Part shown: in pieces, positions 32,927 to 40,733 of the stretch
Layout: each line of letters opens with the position of its first letter
Numbering within the stretch: the first letter of the stretch is position 1
Translations under genes and position numbers: made by a program
NCBI RefSeq assembly: GCF_014204945.1
Contig: NZ_JACHMN010000001.1
Location: 558,001-622,000 of the forward strand
DNA length: 64,000 nt
Direction of reading: 5' to 3'
DNA from: Allocatelliglobosispora scoriae
Lineage (GTDB): Bacteria; Actinomycetota; Actinomycetes; Mycobacteriales; Micromonosporaceae
Notes under the pieces: generated by a model
The model's input: the letters and a program-made list of their open reading frames with translations, nothing else
Database searches by the model: none
What the model was told of the DNA's origin: nothing

Positions 32927-33880
32927 TTAGGCGCTCAGCGTCGCCAACCCGTCCGGGTCGATCTCGCAGCGCTCGCCTGCGGCCTTCCGGTCGACCCGCA
33001 GCTGCGCATCGCTCTGTACGCCGGCGATGCAGAACTCGGCCCGCAGCGGCGGCGTGCCGTAGTACGGCCCGTTGTCGCCAGGGCAGTCGAACGGTCGGGG
33101 TGCCGGATCGTCGCAGCTCTGCCCGAGACTCCAGTCGGGGTCGCGCCGGCTGGGGTGGGTGTATCCGGCGCAGTGCGCCATCTCGTGCAGCAGCGTCTGC
33201 GCGATCTCATCGCCGCCCTGGGGGAAGAGGACGCCGAAGTTGACGTTGAGATACGAACCCCCCACCTGCGCGCTGGCGTTCACCCCCGGCGTCGTGATGG
33301 TCCGATGGTTGATCGCCTTCTCGTAGGTGCGCAGCACCTTGAGCTTCTCGTCACCGGCGAGCCTGGTGCACGCGGCCAGGCTCGCGACCGCCGCCCGGTG
33401 CCGGTCGACGAGCGTCACCGTGTCGGCGGCCGAGATCGAGGCGTCGAAGGTGAACTGCGGCAGGAAGCCCGGCCCGACCCGGAAGGTCGCGTCGCGGCGT
33501 CCGGCGTCGTCGGTGATCGGGTCGATGTAGATGTGGAGATCGCGGTGCCGCAGGTACCGGTCCGGGAAGTTCACCGAGCGGAACGAGACCGCCGTCGGAT
33601 CGGCGAGCCCCGGTGTCATGACGAACGTGGAATCCTGGTGGAACAGATCGTCGGCTTGCCGCTCCCCCAGCCGTACCCGGTAATCCTGGTGCCGCAGCAC
33701 GGAGTTGCCGTAGTTGTACGAGGCGAAGGAGACCAGCCGGCTGTCGGACAGGCCCGGCACCAGTTGGAACGTCGCGTCGTGGCGGTCGGTGTCCGACACG
33801 ATCGGCGACAGCTCCGCCAGGAAGCCCGCATGCCGGACGAAGCGGTTCGGAACGTTGAGGGACTCCAGAGAGATGAACAT
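32927..33880 (-). CDS. AbfB (CBM42-like) domain protein with metzincin-type zinc site
   Basis: The 317 residues contain an AbfB-type beta-trefoil (about 1-135; repeats of NRFVRHAGFL, SVLRHQDYRV, DRYLRHRDLH, each followed by DATF) and a C-terminal domain with HEMAHCAGYTH at 232-242, the HExxHxxGxxH zinc motif of metzincin proteases. Cysteines near 283-305 could form disulfides. There is no signal peptide, which is strange for sugar-binding plus protease modules. It lies 12 bp downstream of the single-domain AbfB gene, probably one operon. I know of no described protein of this layout. Confidence 0.72.
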   Translation of the reverse strand: MFISLESLNVPNRFVRHAGFLAELSPIVSDTDRHDATFQLVPGLSDSRLVSFASYNYGNSVLRHQDYRVRLGERQADDLFHQDSTFVMTPGLADPTAVSFRSVNFPDRYLRHRDLHIYIDPITDDAGRRDATFRVGPGFLPQFTFDASISAADTVTLVDRHRAAVASLAACTRLAGDEKLKVLRTYEKAINHRTITTPGVNASAQVGGSYLNVNFGVLFPQGGDEIAQTLLHEMAHCAGYTHPSRRDPDWSLGQSCDDPAPRPFDCPGDNGPYYGTPPLRAEFCIAGVQSDAQLRVDRKAAGERCEIDPDGLATLSA

Positions 33881-33892
33881 GTCGGCCTGCCT

Positions 33893-34321
33893 TCAGCTCA
33901 CGAATCCGCTGGCGATGGTGAACGTCGCGTCCATCAGGTCGCCGTCGCCGACGACCTGCTCGACGTAGAGGTGGAACTGCCGGTGCCGGACGAACCGGTC
34001 GGGTTGGCTCACCGACCGGAGCGACACGGCGGTCGCGTCGGCGAGCCCCGGCGTCAGGATGAACGTCGCGTCCGCCCTGAACGTGGAGTCCGCCGCCGCC
34101 TTGTCGTCGAGCCGCAGGCGGGTCCCCTGCTGCCGCAGCACGTGGTTGGCGAGATTGCTCGCCGCGAACGTGACGAACCTGCTGTCGGAGAGGCCGTCGA
34201 TCAGGCGGAACGTGGCGTCCCGGCGGTCCAGGTCCGACGTGATCGGGGTCAGCTCGCCCAGTTGGCCCATGTGGCGGACGAACCGATCCGAGAAGTTGAA
34301 CGATTGCAGGGAGATCTGCAT
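33893..34321 (-). CDS. Stand-alone AbfB (CBM42-like) domain protein
   Basis: A 142-residue single beta-trefoil with three imperfect repeats: DRFVRHMGQLGELTPI, NHVLRQQGTRLRL and DRFVRHRQFHLYV, each followed by DATF. AbfB domains normally bind arabinofuranose side chains as appendages of secreted arabinofuranosidases. Here no enzyme and no signal peptide is present. It resembles the N-terminal domain of the next protein (33880) and is the first gene of that pair, so a local duplication is likely. Confidence 0.78.
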   Translation of the reverse strand: MQISLQSFNFSDRFVRHMGQLGELTPITSDLDRRDATFRLIDGLSDSRFVTFAASNLANHVLRQQGTRLRLDDKAAADSTFRADATFILTPGLADATAVSLRSVSQPDRFVRHRQFHLYVEQVVGDGDLMDATFTIASGFVS

Positions 34322-34627
34322 GGAACCCCTTCGGCGCAGCGGAATCCCCCTGGAGCAGGGCGCCAGGAGGGATCGGAGATTGATTGATCGACCGTAATAG
34401 CGTTGCCTGGTCGCGGATAACAGCTGAGAAGGCAGCTTCGTTTACTGTCCGGTCCCGTGGTCGAGGGCCGCCCGGTCGCGATGACGACGGCTTCCGATCA
34501 CTGCGGGTAGCCGGTCGGCAACACTATCGACCGGAACGGCTCGTCTCGGCGACGTGGTCTACCGCAATCCCGCCCCGACGGCCGTATGGCACCGTGTCTC
34601 TCGACTACTGCGACCGGAGGTACCCCA
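34322..34627 (+). promoter_or_regulatory. Leader region of the condensation-domain gene
   Basis: These 306 bp carry no convincing gene. An inverted repeat CCGGTCG-N10-CGACCGG (34511-34534) lies 94 bp before the start, and GGAGG (34616-34620) is the ribosome binding site for GTG 34628. The first 60 bp are A+T-richer and could hold the promoters of both this gene and the divergent AbfB pair. Confidence 0.4.
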
Positions 34628-35998
34628 GTGGTGTCACAGGACGACCCGGCGGACGAGTGGCTGGCGGCCGAGTTCGCCGGTGTCGCAGCGCTTCCGGTAC
34701 CGCTCACCTGGGGGCAGAGCACGCTGTGGACGGCACTGCACCGGCCCGGCCTGGACCAGTCCATGGTGAGCCTGCGCCGTGTCCTTCCGCTGCCGGCACC
34801 GTCCGACGTGGACAGCGCCCTCACCGCCATCGGAGCCCTCCTCGGGCGGCACAGCTCGCTGCGTACCCGGCTGGTCGCGACCGGCGGCACGCCGGAACAG
34901 ATCGTGGCCGCCCACGGCGCACAGCCGGTCCTCCTGGTCCGCGCCGACCCGGGCGACGAGGGTGTTGCGGCGCGAGTCGCCAACCGGCTCTCCATCGACC
35001 CGGTCGAGCACGGCCGGGAGTGGCCGCAGCGGATCGCGGTGGTCGTCGCGGGCGGGGCGGTACGCGAGGTGGTGGTCGTCTTCAGCCACACCACCGTCGA
35101 CTTCCTGTCGGCCCGGATCGTCCTGCGGGATCTGCGGCTGCTGTTCCTCGGTGTACCGGTCGCCGCACCGGCCGGACTTCAATCGGCGGACATCGCCGCG
35201 TTGGAGGGCAGCGGCACGCATGCACGGCGGGCTCGGCGGGCGGTGGCGCACTGCGTACGCGGCTACGCGCGACTGCCGCAGCAGACCCTGCCGGTGCTCG
35301 GACCAGCTTTGACGCCACGGTTCGGGCGGACGGCGATGGTCTCCACCGCGGCCGACGCCGCCACCCGGCTTCTCGCCGCCCGCCACGGGGTGAGCACAGC
35401 AACCGTGCTGCTCGCCGCCATCGCCGCGGTCGCGTCGGCCTGGTCGGGCAACCCGGTGGTCGGCATCTTCACCATGGTCAGCAACCGCTTCCTCGACGGA
35501 TACCAGGACGCGATCGCCAAACTCAACCAGCTCGCGCTCACCGTGGTCGACCTCGGCGACCGGCCGGACTTCGCCGCCCTGCTGCCCCGGGTGTGGCGGG
35601 CGGCGCTCGACGCGTACCAGCACGCTTATCACGACCCGGAGCTGATGCGCGCGGCGTTCGAGGCGGCGGGCTTCCCCTACGCCACCGGGGTGAGCCCGCA
35701 CTGCTACGTCAACGACTTCCGGCTCGCCACCGACGCCGACCTGACCGGCCGGGCCGTGGACGAGGCCGAGGTGCGCGCGGCGATGGACGCCACCACGGTC
35801 ACCTCGGCCCCTGGCTACGAGCACTTCGCCTGGCTCACCCGGGTCGAGATCGTCGACGCGCCCGGCGGTGTCCGGATGATCCTCACCGCGGACACCTCGG
35901 TGCTGCCGCCGCAGGCCGCCGAGCGCTTCCTGCGCGGCATCGAGCGCCTGCTCGTCGACGCCGCCTACCGGGACGTGCCGTGGCCGTTCACGGTCTGA
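34628..35998 (+). CDS. Stand-alone condensation (NRPS C-domain superfamily) protein
   Basis: The 456-residue protein has the two-lobe C-domain/chloramphenicol-acetyltransferase fold. Motifs are LPVPLTWGQSTLW (C1-like, residue 22), RHSSLRTRL (C2-like) and FSHTTVDFL, in which His154 and Asp158 keep the catalytic HxxxD although the first His and the last Gly of HHxxxDG are changed. GIFTMVSNRF resembles the C5 region. No carrier protein or adenylation domain is attached. It could form an amide or ester between a carrier- or CoA-bound acyl group and a cluster product. It converges with glmE. Confidence 0.78.
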   Translation: MVSQDDPADEWLAAEFAGVAALPVPLTWGQSTLWTALHRPGLDQSMVSLRRVLPLPAPSDVDSALTAIGALLGRHSSLRTRLVATGGTPEQIVAAHGAQPVLLVRADPGDEGVAARVANRLSIDPVEHGREWPQRIAVVVAGGAVREVVVVFSHTTVDFLSARIVLRDLRLLFLGVPVAAPAGLQSADIAALEGSGTHARRARRAVAHCVRGYARLPQQTLPVLGPALTPRFGRTAMVSTAADAATRLLAARHGVSTATVLLAAIAAVASAWSGNPVVGIFTMVSNRFLDGYQDAIAKLNQLALTVVDLGDRPDFAALLPRVWRAALDAYQHAYHDPELMRAAFEAAGFPYATGVSPHCYVNDFRLATDADLTGRAVDEAEVRAAMDATTVTSAPGYEHFAWLTRVEIVDAPGGVRMILTADTSVLPPQAAERFLRGIERLLVDAAYRDVPWPFTV

Positions 35999-37388
35999 GC
36001 GCGGGGCCGCCGTGCCCGATGTTCTGGACCGCGGTCTCACCGAACAGGCGCGGGAAGTAGTTGATGTCGTCCTGGAGGACGTCGAACAGGTCCGTCGGCG
36101 CGGCAGCGGACTGCTGCCGGAGCATCAGGCGGTTGCGCCGGACGACCGGTTCGGACATGGGCAGCCGTCCCCAGGAGTGGTAGCGGATGGCTCCGGCCGG
36201 ATCACGCCCCGGGATGATCTCGGACCGGGCGTGCCGGCTCGCGCTGAACGGCACGTCCAGCCGCCCGTCGGCGAAGGCCGTCACGACCGCGTTGATCAGG
36301 CGGGGCTGGCCCAGGACGGGATCGACGATGTCGGCGACCTCCCGCAGGATCCACTCCCGCTCCTCCGCGGTGGCGGCGGTGTCCACGGTGACGAAGTCGA
36401 GCAGCGACGAGTTGGCGATGTCGGCCAGCCGCAGACCCGCGGCGTTGGCGGCCGGGTCGGGGATGCCGAAGGCCTCCTGGTAGGTCTTGGTGACGAGCTT
36501 CGCCGCGCCGCCGAGCCGGGCGACGAGCGCGCCGAAGAAGATGAGCTGCTCGGCGTGGTGGCGCTCGCGGGGGAAGACGCCCATGAACTCGTGCAGCACG
36601 GGGTGGACCTCGACCGTGGACGGCAGGTAGCGGGCGGCCAGCACGGGGATCGCCTGCAGCGCGGCGATGTCCTGCACGACGTTGCCGCTCTGCGGATAGG
36701 AGATGGACAGGCACCGCACCCCTTCGGCGGCGGCCGACACGGCCTCGATCAGGCTGATCGCCAGGCTGATCGAGGGCGGCATCAGCACCGCGGTGAGGGT
36801 GCCGAACATCTCCCGGTCGACGACGACGCCCAGCTCCGCGAGCTCGCCGCAGCGGGCGTCGACCTCCCGCCACGCGGACATCGAGTCCCGCAGCGGTACG
36901 TCCTTGGAGTAGGGCAGGTTGTAGGTGATCCCGCCGCCCTCGAAGGAGGTGATGCCCGCGGCGACGGAGACCTGGAACAGGGTGCGGGCGTCGGGTGAGC
37001 CGTGCCGGATCTGCAGCGGCGGCCCGACCTGCTCGTTGAGCTCCCGGCCCCGGCGCCAGCCGTGGGTGACGAGCGGGTAGCCATTGAGCGTGTCCGGGTC
37101 GCGGCGCAGCGAGGCGAGCGCCCGGTCGAACCGGCCGAGCCGGGTGTGGGAGTCGATGGTGATGGTGAGGATGTCGGCCCGGCCGTCCTGCTCCAGGCGC
37201 TGCAGGAGCGCGCCCATCTTCGGGTGGTCGCCGACACCGCATCGGGGCTGCAGCGCGACGCGTCCCCGTTCCCGGGCCGATCGCAGGACCTCGGCGACGG
37301 TCGGTTTGCCAAGCTCGGTGAGGTAGGCGGCGGTCTCGCCCGGATCGGGCAGCGGCTCGCCCGCGCCGCTATCGGCCATGGCCCGCAC
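35988..37388 (-). CDS. glmE: Methylaspartate (glutamate) mutase, epsilon subunit
   Basis: The 466-residue protein matches the catalytic TIM-barrel subunit of adenosylcobalamin-dependent glutamate mutase, with segments QPRCGVGDHPKMGALLQRLE, TITIDSHTRLGRFDRALASL, GYPLVTHGWRRGRELNE and YPQSGNVVQDIAAL. With the small B12-binding subunit it interconverts L-glutamate and (2S,3S)-3-methylaspartate. In actinomycetes this pair often supplies 3-methylaspartate to natural products. The gene overlaps glmS (GTG 37388 or ATG 37379), so the two are coupled. It converges with the condensation gene, overlapping by 11 bp. Confidence 0.92.
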   Translation of the reverse strand: MRAMADSGAGEPLPDPGETAAYLTELGKPTVAEVLRSARERGRVALQPRCGVGDHPKMGALLQRLEQDGRADILTITIDSHTRLGRFDRALASLRRDPDTLNGYPLVTHGWRRGRELNEQVGPPLQIRHGSPDARTLFQVSVAAGITSFEGGGITYNLPYSKDVPLRDSMSAWREVDARCGELAELGVVVDREMFGTLTAVLMPPSISLAISLIEAVSAAAEGVRCLSISYPQSGNVVQDIAALQAIPVLAARYLPSTVEVHPVLHEFMGVFPRERHHAEQLIFFGALVARLGGAAKLVTKTYQEAFGIPDPAANAAGLRLADIANSSLLDFVTVDTAATAEEREWILREVADIVDPVLGQPRLINAVVTAFADGRLDVPFSASRHARSEIIPGRDPAGAIRYHSWGRLPMSEPVVRRNRLMLRQQSAAAPTDLFDVLQDDINYFPRLFGETAVQNIGHGGPALRP

Positions 37389-37836
37389 CGACCGGTGGCA
37401 GCAGGAAGCGGGCGGGCCGGGTGGTGTGCAGTTCGTCGAGGAGCTCGAAGAGCTCGTGGACGGAGTCCAACACGTGGTCGACGCCGAGCGCGCGCAGGTG
37501 CCGGGCCGCGGCGGGGTCCTTCGCGGCGCCGACGGACAGGTTGCCCCCGACCAGCACCGGTACGCCGATGCGCCCGGACTCCTTCGCCGCGGGCAGGTCG
37601 GCGAGGTCCTCGTGGACGTGGCCGTTGAGGCTGCCGATGATCACCGCTTCGGCGGTGGGGTGGCGCTCGCACGCGTCGGCGAACTCGGCCACCGGGGTGC
37701 AGACGCCGAGGTTCACGACGGTGAAGCCCCGCGTACGCAGCGCCTGCGCGATGAGGTGGTTGGCGACGGCGTGGCTGTCGCTGGCCGCGACACCGAGGAT
37801 GACGAGGCGGCCGTTGCGTTCTTCCGGCGATGGCAT
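37369..37836 (-). CDS. glmS: Methylaspartate (glutamate) mutase, small B12-binding subunit
   Basis: The 155 residues form a cobalamin-binding Rossmann domain: LVILGVAASDSHAVANHLIA, NLGVCTPVAEFADAC, IIGSLNGHVHEDL and VGGNLSVG. The cobalt-ligating histidine in DSHAVA is kept, but the usual DxHxxG ends in Ala instead of Gly, and SSLYGQ-type residues are GSLNGH. The protein holds adenosylcobalamin for the mutase complex with GlmE. Its own ATG 37836 lies 44 bp after the desaturase stop, giving an operon desaturase-glmS-glmE. Confidence 0.9.
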   Translation of the reverse strand: MPSPEERNGRLVILGVAASDSHAVANHLIAQALRTRGFTVVNLGVCTPVAEFADACERHPTAEAVIIGSLNGHVHEDLADLPAAKESGRIGVPVLVGGNLSVGAAKDPAAARHLRALGVDHVLDSVHELFELLDELHTTRPARFLLPPVGAGHGR

Positions 37837-37880
37837 GACTGGCCCTCTCTGGGCAGCTGGGGTGTGGTTGACGGGGACGG

Positions 37881-39098
37881 TCAGTCGTCGAAGGCGGCGA
37901 AGAGTTCGCGTCGGCTGACCGAGGCGATGCGCCGGATGTCGAACTCGTCGGGGTCGGCGGCGGCGAGGGAGTCGAAGACCCGGTTGATCGCCGCGATCAG
38001 TCCCCACTCCTCGGTGTAGGGCGGCCAGCCCGGGTGTCCGGCGTCGAGGTCGTGCTGGCGGGCGAAGATGTAGTCGACCCACCGGCGGCTGACCGGGTAG
38101 CGGTGGTGGAAGTCGTGCACGACGGTGTCGCCGGTGAGGACCAGGTAGCGGACCGGCAGGTGCCACAGCAGCATCCGCGCGGACCAGCCGAGCCACGCCA
38201 GCGCCGCCCGCAGCGGGGACGCGCCGGGTGCCGGAGCGGGCGAGCCGAGGAAGATCGCGTTGGTGAGGCCCGCGAAGTGCTCCCTGCCCCGCCGGTGGGT
38301 GGTGTCGGCGGTGGGGAAGGTGTGTTTGACGCACAGCCGCAGGGTGTTGCTGATCTGGTAGAGCGGCACCAGGGGCACGAACCAGACGACCGCCAGCAGG
38401 GCCCAGGCGTCGGCGGCCGTGGCGAGCACGGCGGCGGTGCCGTAGATCCCGATGGCGGCGGCCTTCTCCGCCGGTGCCGAGCCGGTGGCGAAGGACCGGA
38501 TCCGGGCGACCAGGAACTGCAGGTGGAACCACGGCGAGACGAGCTTGCGCAGGACGGTGGTCCACATCTGGCGGCGGGTCGTGCCGGGGCGCAGGCCCAG
38601 GGAGACGAGGAAGGCCTGGACGGTGGGGTCGCGCAGGGTCATGTGGTGCACGGCGTGGTGGTCGCTGACGTGTTCGCGGCTGTATCGCTGGAAGTTCTGG
38701 ATGATCAGCAGGCTGGGGATGGCGTAGCCGATCGCGTTGTCGAGGCTGCGCCGCCCGTACATGTTGCGGTGCGAGCACTGGTGGAAGATGAGCATGCGCA
38801 GGTTGCGGGCGCCGTGCAGGGTCGCCGCCCAGCCGGCCGGCAGGAGCAGCAGGGCCCAGCCGGCCGTGAGCCAGCCGGCCGCGGCGATGGCCACCCCGAC
38901 GACGACGGAGGCCACGGCGGCGGCGAGGTGGAAGGTCGCCGTCAGCTGCGGCGCGGCCTGACCGGTGTACGGCTTGCCGGTGAGGAGGGTCAGCGGCAGC
39001 TGGCACCAGCGGGGCAGGACGGTCATCGAGTCCCTGATCTCGGACGCGGCCGGTCGGTCTGCTCTGGCGGGCTGCGTTCGTGACGCGAGCACGGTCAT
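37881..39098 (-). CDS. Membrane fatty-acid-desaturase-family diiron enzyme
   Basis: The 405-residue protein has four or more membrane helices and the three histidine clusters of membrane desaturases/hydroxylases: HQCSH at 106-110, HVSDHHAVHH at 143-152 and HDFHH at 328-332. These bind a diiron centre that hydroxylates or desaturates an acyl or amino-acid-like chain using oxygen. It heads the minus-strand operon with glmS and glmE, so it probably tailors the cluster product. AAAGGCG precedes ATG 39098; upstream in-frame codons to 39287 are A+T-rich and not counted as coding. Confidence 0.85.
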   Translation of the reverse strand: MTVLASRTQPARADRPAASEIRDSMTVLPRWCQLPLTLLTGKPYTGQAAPQLTATFHLAAAVASVVVGVAIAAAGWLTAGWALLLLPAGWAATLHGARNLRMLIFHQCSHRNMYGRRSLDNAIGYAIPSLLIIQNFQRYSREHVSDHHAVHHMTLRDPTVQAFLVSLGLRPGTTRRQMWTTVLRKLVSPWFHLQFLVARIRSFATGSAPAEKAAAIGIYGTAAVLATAADAWALLAVVWFVPLVPLYQISNTLRLCVKHTFPTADTTHRRGREHFAGLTNAIFLGSPAPAPGASPLRAALAWLGWSARMLLWHLPVRYLVLTGDTVVHDFHHRYPVSRRWVDYIFARQHDLDAGHPGWPPYTEEWGLIAAINRVFDSLAAADPDEFDIRRIASVSRRELFAAFDD

Positions 39099-39523
39099 GA
39101 CAGTTCGCCTTTCTGGATGTCGCAGTGGACGGCGATCGGCGGCGCGTGGCTGGCAGAACGAGGCGGGAAAGACGCCGTTCATCCAATGCGCCAAGGCATT
39201 GATCGATTGCGATGGAACAGTAATGGCGCGCATTGGATGCGTCAAGCAACTTGGCACTAGTCGCACATCATCACAGCTCAGTGCCATTTTTTAATTTTCT
39301 CGCCTCGATATTTAATTCAAAAATCCATTACGACAAAGACGAGTCAAGCACATCGATAATGACCAACGGCGTCTATTGTGGAACTTTGCCCGGCGGGCAC
39401 GATGTTAACAATTCGTCAATTGAAATGTACCTATTTACAATCGCCGACCGCCCCGGTACCGTCGGTCACGCTCCGGTCACGGCCGGACACATGTCCTTGT
39501 CGTCGCAGCTCAGGGGGTTGGTC
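39099..39523. promoter_or_regulatory. A+T-rich divergent control region of the biosynthetic cluster
   Basis: These 425 bp separate the two cluster operons and are much richer in A+T than the surroundings. They contain the 12-bp inverted repeat at 39180-39239, a T-run near 39285, CAATT-N4-AATTG (39409-39422) and a near-consensus -10, TACAAT (39436-39441), pointing to the ATP-grasp operon. A frame open from 39233 has poor codon bias and is not a gene. Confidence 0.6.
39180..39239. repeat. 12-bp inverted repeat CATCCAATGCGC / GCGCATTGGATG
   Basis: Perfect arms at 39180-39191 and 39228-39239, centres about 48 bp apart. The half CATCCAA recurs at 45366-45372, over the start of the cluster's XRE regulator gene, followed by ATTGG. 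It is a candidate binding site of that regulator. Confidence 0.55.
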
Positions 39524-40702
39524 ATGCCGGTACGCGTCGTGGTGCTGGGTGGTCGCGCGAACATCCTCGAAGGCACGCACGGGCTTGGCCTGGACACCGT
39601 TCTCATCCACCGCGAGGGCGGTTACGAACCGCGCGCCGCGCAGCTCACCGAACGGATCGTCCACGCCGATCTCGGCGACTACGCCCTCCTGGAGAAGATC
39701 GTCCGCGACCTGCACGCCGAGCGCCCCTTCGCCCGGGTCCTGTCGCTGACCGAGGACTGCCTCGTCCCGGCCGCCCAGCTCAACGAGGCGCTGGGGCTCG
39801 GCGGCAACAGCGTGGCGAGCGTCCGGCTGCTCAAGGACAAGGTGGCGATGCGCGGGCACCTCGCCGAGCGGGGCATCAGCCCGGTGCGCTGGCGGGTCGT
39901 CGACGGCCTCGACGCCACCGTGCGGTTCCTGGGCGAGGTCGGCGACCGGATCATCATCAAGCCCGTCGACGGCGCGGGCAGCGAGAGCGTCTTCCCCATC
40001 GCCGGCGAGCAGGAGGCGCGCGCGGCCTGGGAGCTGCTGGGCGAGCGGCCGATGCTCGCGGAGGAGTTCCTGCGCGGCACCGAGCTCAGCGTCGAGACCT
40101 TCTCCCACGCCGGCCGGCACGTGGTGATCACCAGCACCGACAAGGTGCTCTCCCCCGGGCTCGTCGAGATCGGGCACACCATCCCCAGCCGCGTCGACCT
40201 CGACGGCACCGGCATCGCCGACCTGGTCCACCGGTTCCTGGACGCGGTCGGGATCGTGGAGGGCCCCGCGCACACCGAGGTCATCCTCGGGCCCGCCGGA
40301 CCGCGCATCGTCGAGTCCCACAACCGGATCGGCGGCGGCAGCCTGCGCGAGCTCATCCAGCTCGCCTACGGCATCGACCTCGCCCGCTGGGCCGCCTCGG
40401 TGCCGCTGGGCCTGGAACCCGGACCCGCCGAGCCCCCCGCCATGCGCCACGGCGCCGCCGTCCGCTTCCTCACCGCGCGGCCCGGCATCATCCAGCGCTT
40501 CGACGGCGTGGCCGAGGCCGCGGCCGACAGCGACATCACCGTCCACCTGACCGCGAAGCCGGGCGACCGCGCCACCCCGCTGCGCTCCTCCCACGACCGG
40601 ACGATCGGATTCGTCATCGGCCGCGGTGTGGACGCCGCGGACGCCGCAGCCCGCTGCGAAGCCGCCCGCGACCGCATCGACGTCGTCACCGCCGCCGACT
40701 GA
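39524..40702 (+). CDS. ATP-grasp carboxylate-amine ligase 1
   Basis: The 392-residue enzyme has a complete ATP-grasp core: LLKDKVAMRGHLAERGI, the ATP-binding lysine in IIIKPVDGAGSESVF, hinge LAEEFLRGTELSVETF and metal site VILGPAGPRIVESHNRIGG. The C-terminal segment SSHDRTIGFVIGRG is shared with the third ligase. Such enzymes activate a carboxylate as acyl-phosphate and join it to an amine. GGGGG before ATG 39524 and the near-consensus promoter upstream mark it as the first gene of the four-gene plus-strand operon. Confidence 0.88.
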   Translation: MPVRVVVLGGRANILEGTHGLGLDTVLIHREGGYEPRAAQLTERIVHADLGDYALLEKIVRDLHAERPFARVLSLTEDCLVPAAQLNEALGLGGNSVASVRLLKDKVAMRGHLAERGISPVRWRVVDGLDATVRFLGEVGDRIIIKPVDGAGSESVFPIAGEQEARAAWELLGERPMLAEEFLRGTELSVETFSHAGRHVVITSTDKVLSPGLVEIGHTIPSRVDLDGTGIADLVHRFLDAVGIVEGPAHTEVILGPAGPRIVESHNRIGGGSLRELIQLAYGIDLARWAASVPLGLEPGPAEPPAMRHGAAVRFLTARPGIIQRFDGVAEAAADSDITVHLTAKPGDRATPLRSSHDRTIGFVIGRGVDAADAAARCEAARDRIDVVTAAD

Positions 40703-40733
40703 CCGCGCCCGCCCGAACCACAGGAGAATGACC

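Noticed and set aside
34628-35998. Full NRPS module
   Set aside because: Only a condensation-type domain is present; no adenylation core motifs and no carrier-protein phosphopantetheine site are seen here or nearby.
36012-36998. Plus-strand frames opposite glmE
   Set aside because: Arg/Gly/Asp-rich shadow sequence; glmE on the minus strand matches glutamate mutase throughout.
39233-39523. N-terminal extension of ATP-grasp ligase 1
   Set aside because: A+T-rich codons without third-position bias, no ribosome binding site, and a probable promoter (TACAAT at 39436) lies inside it.
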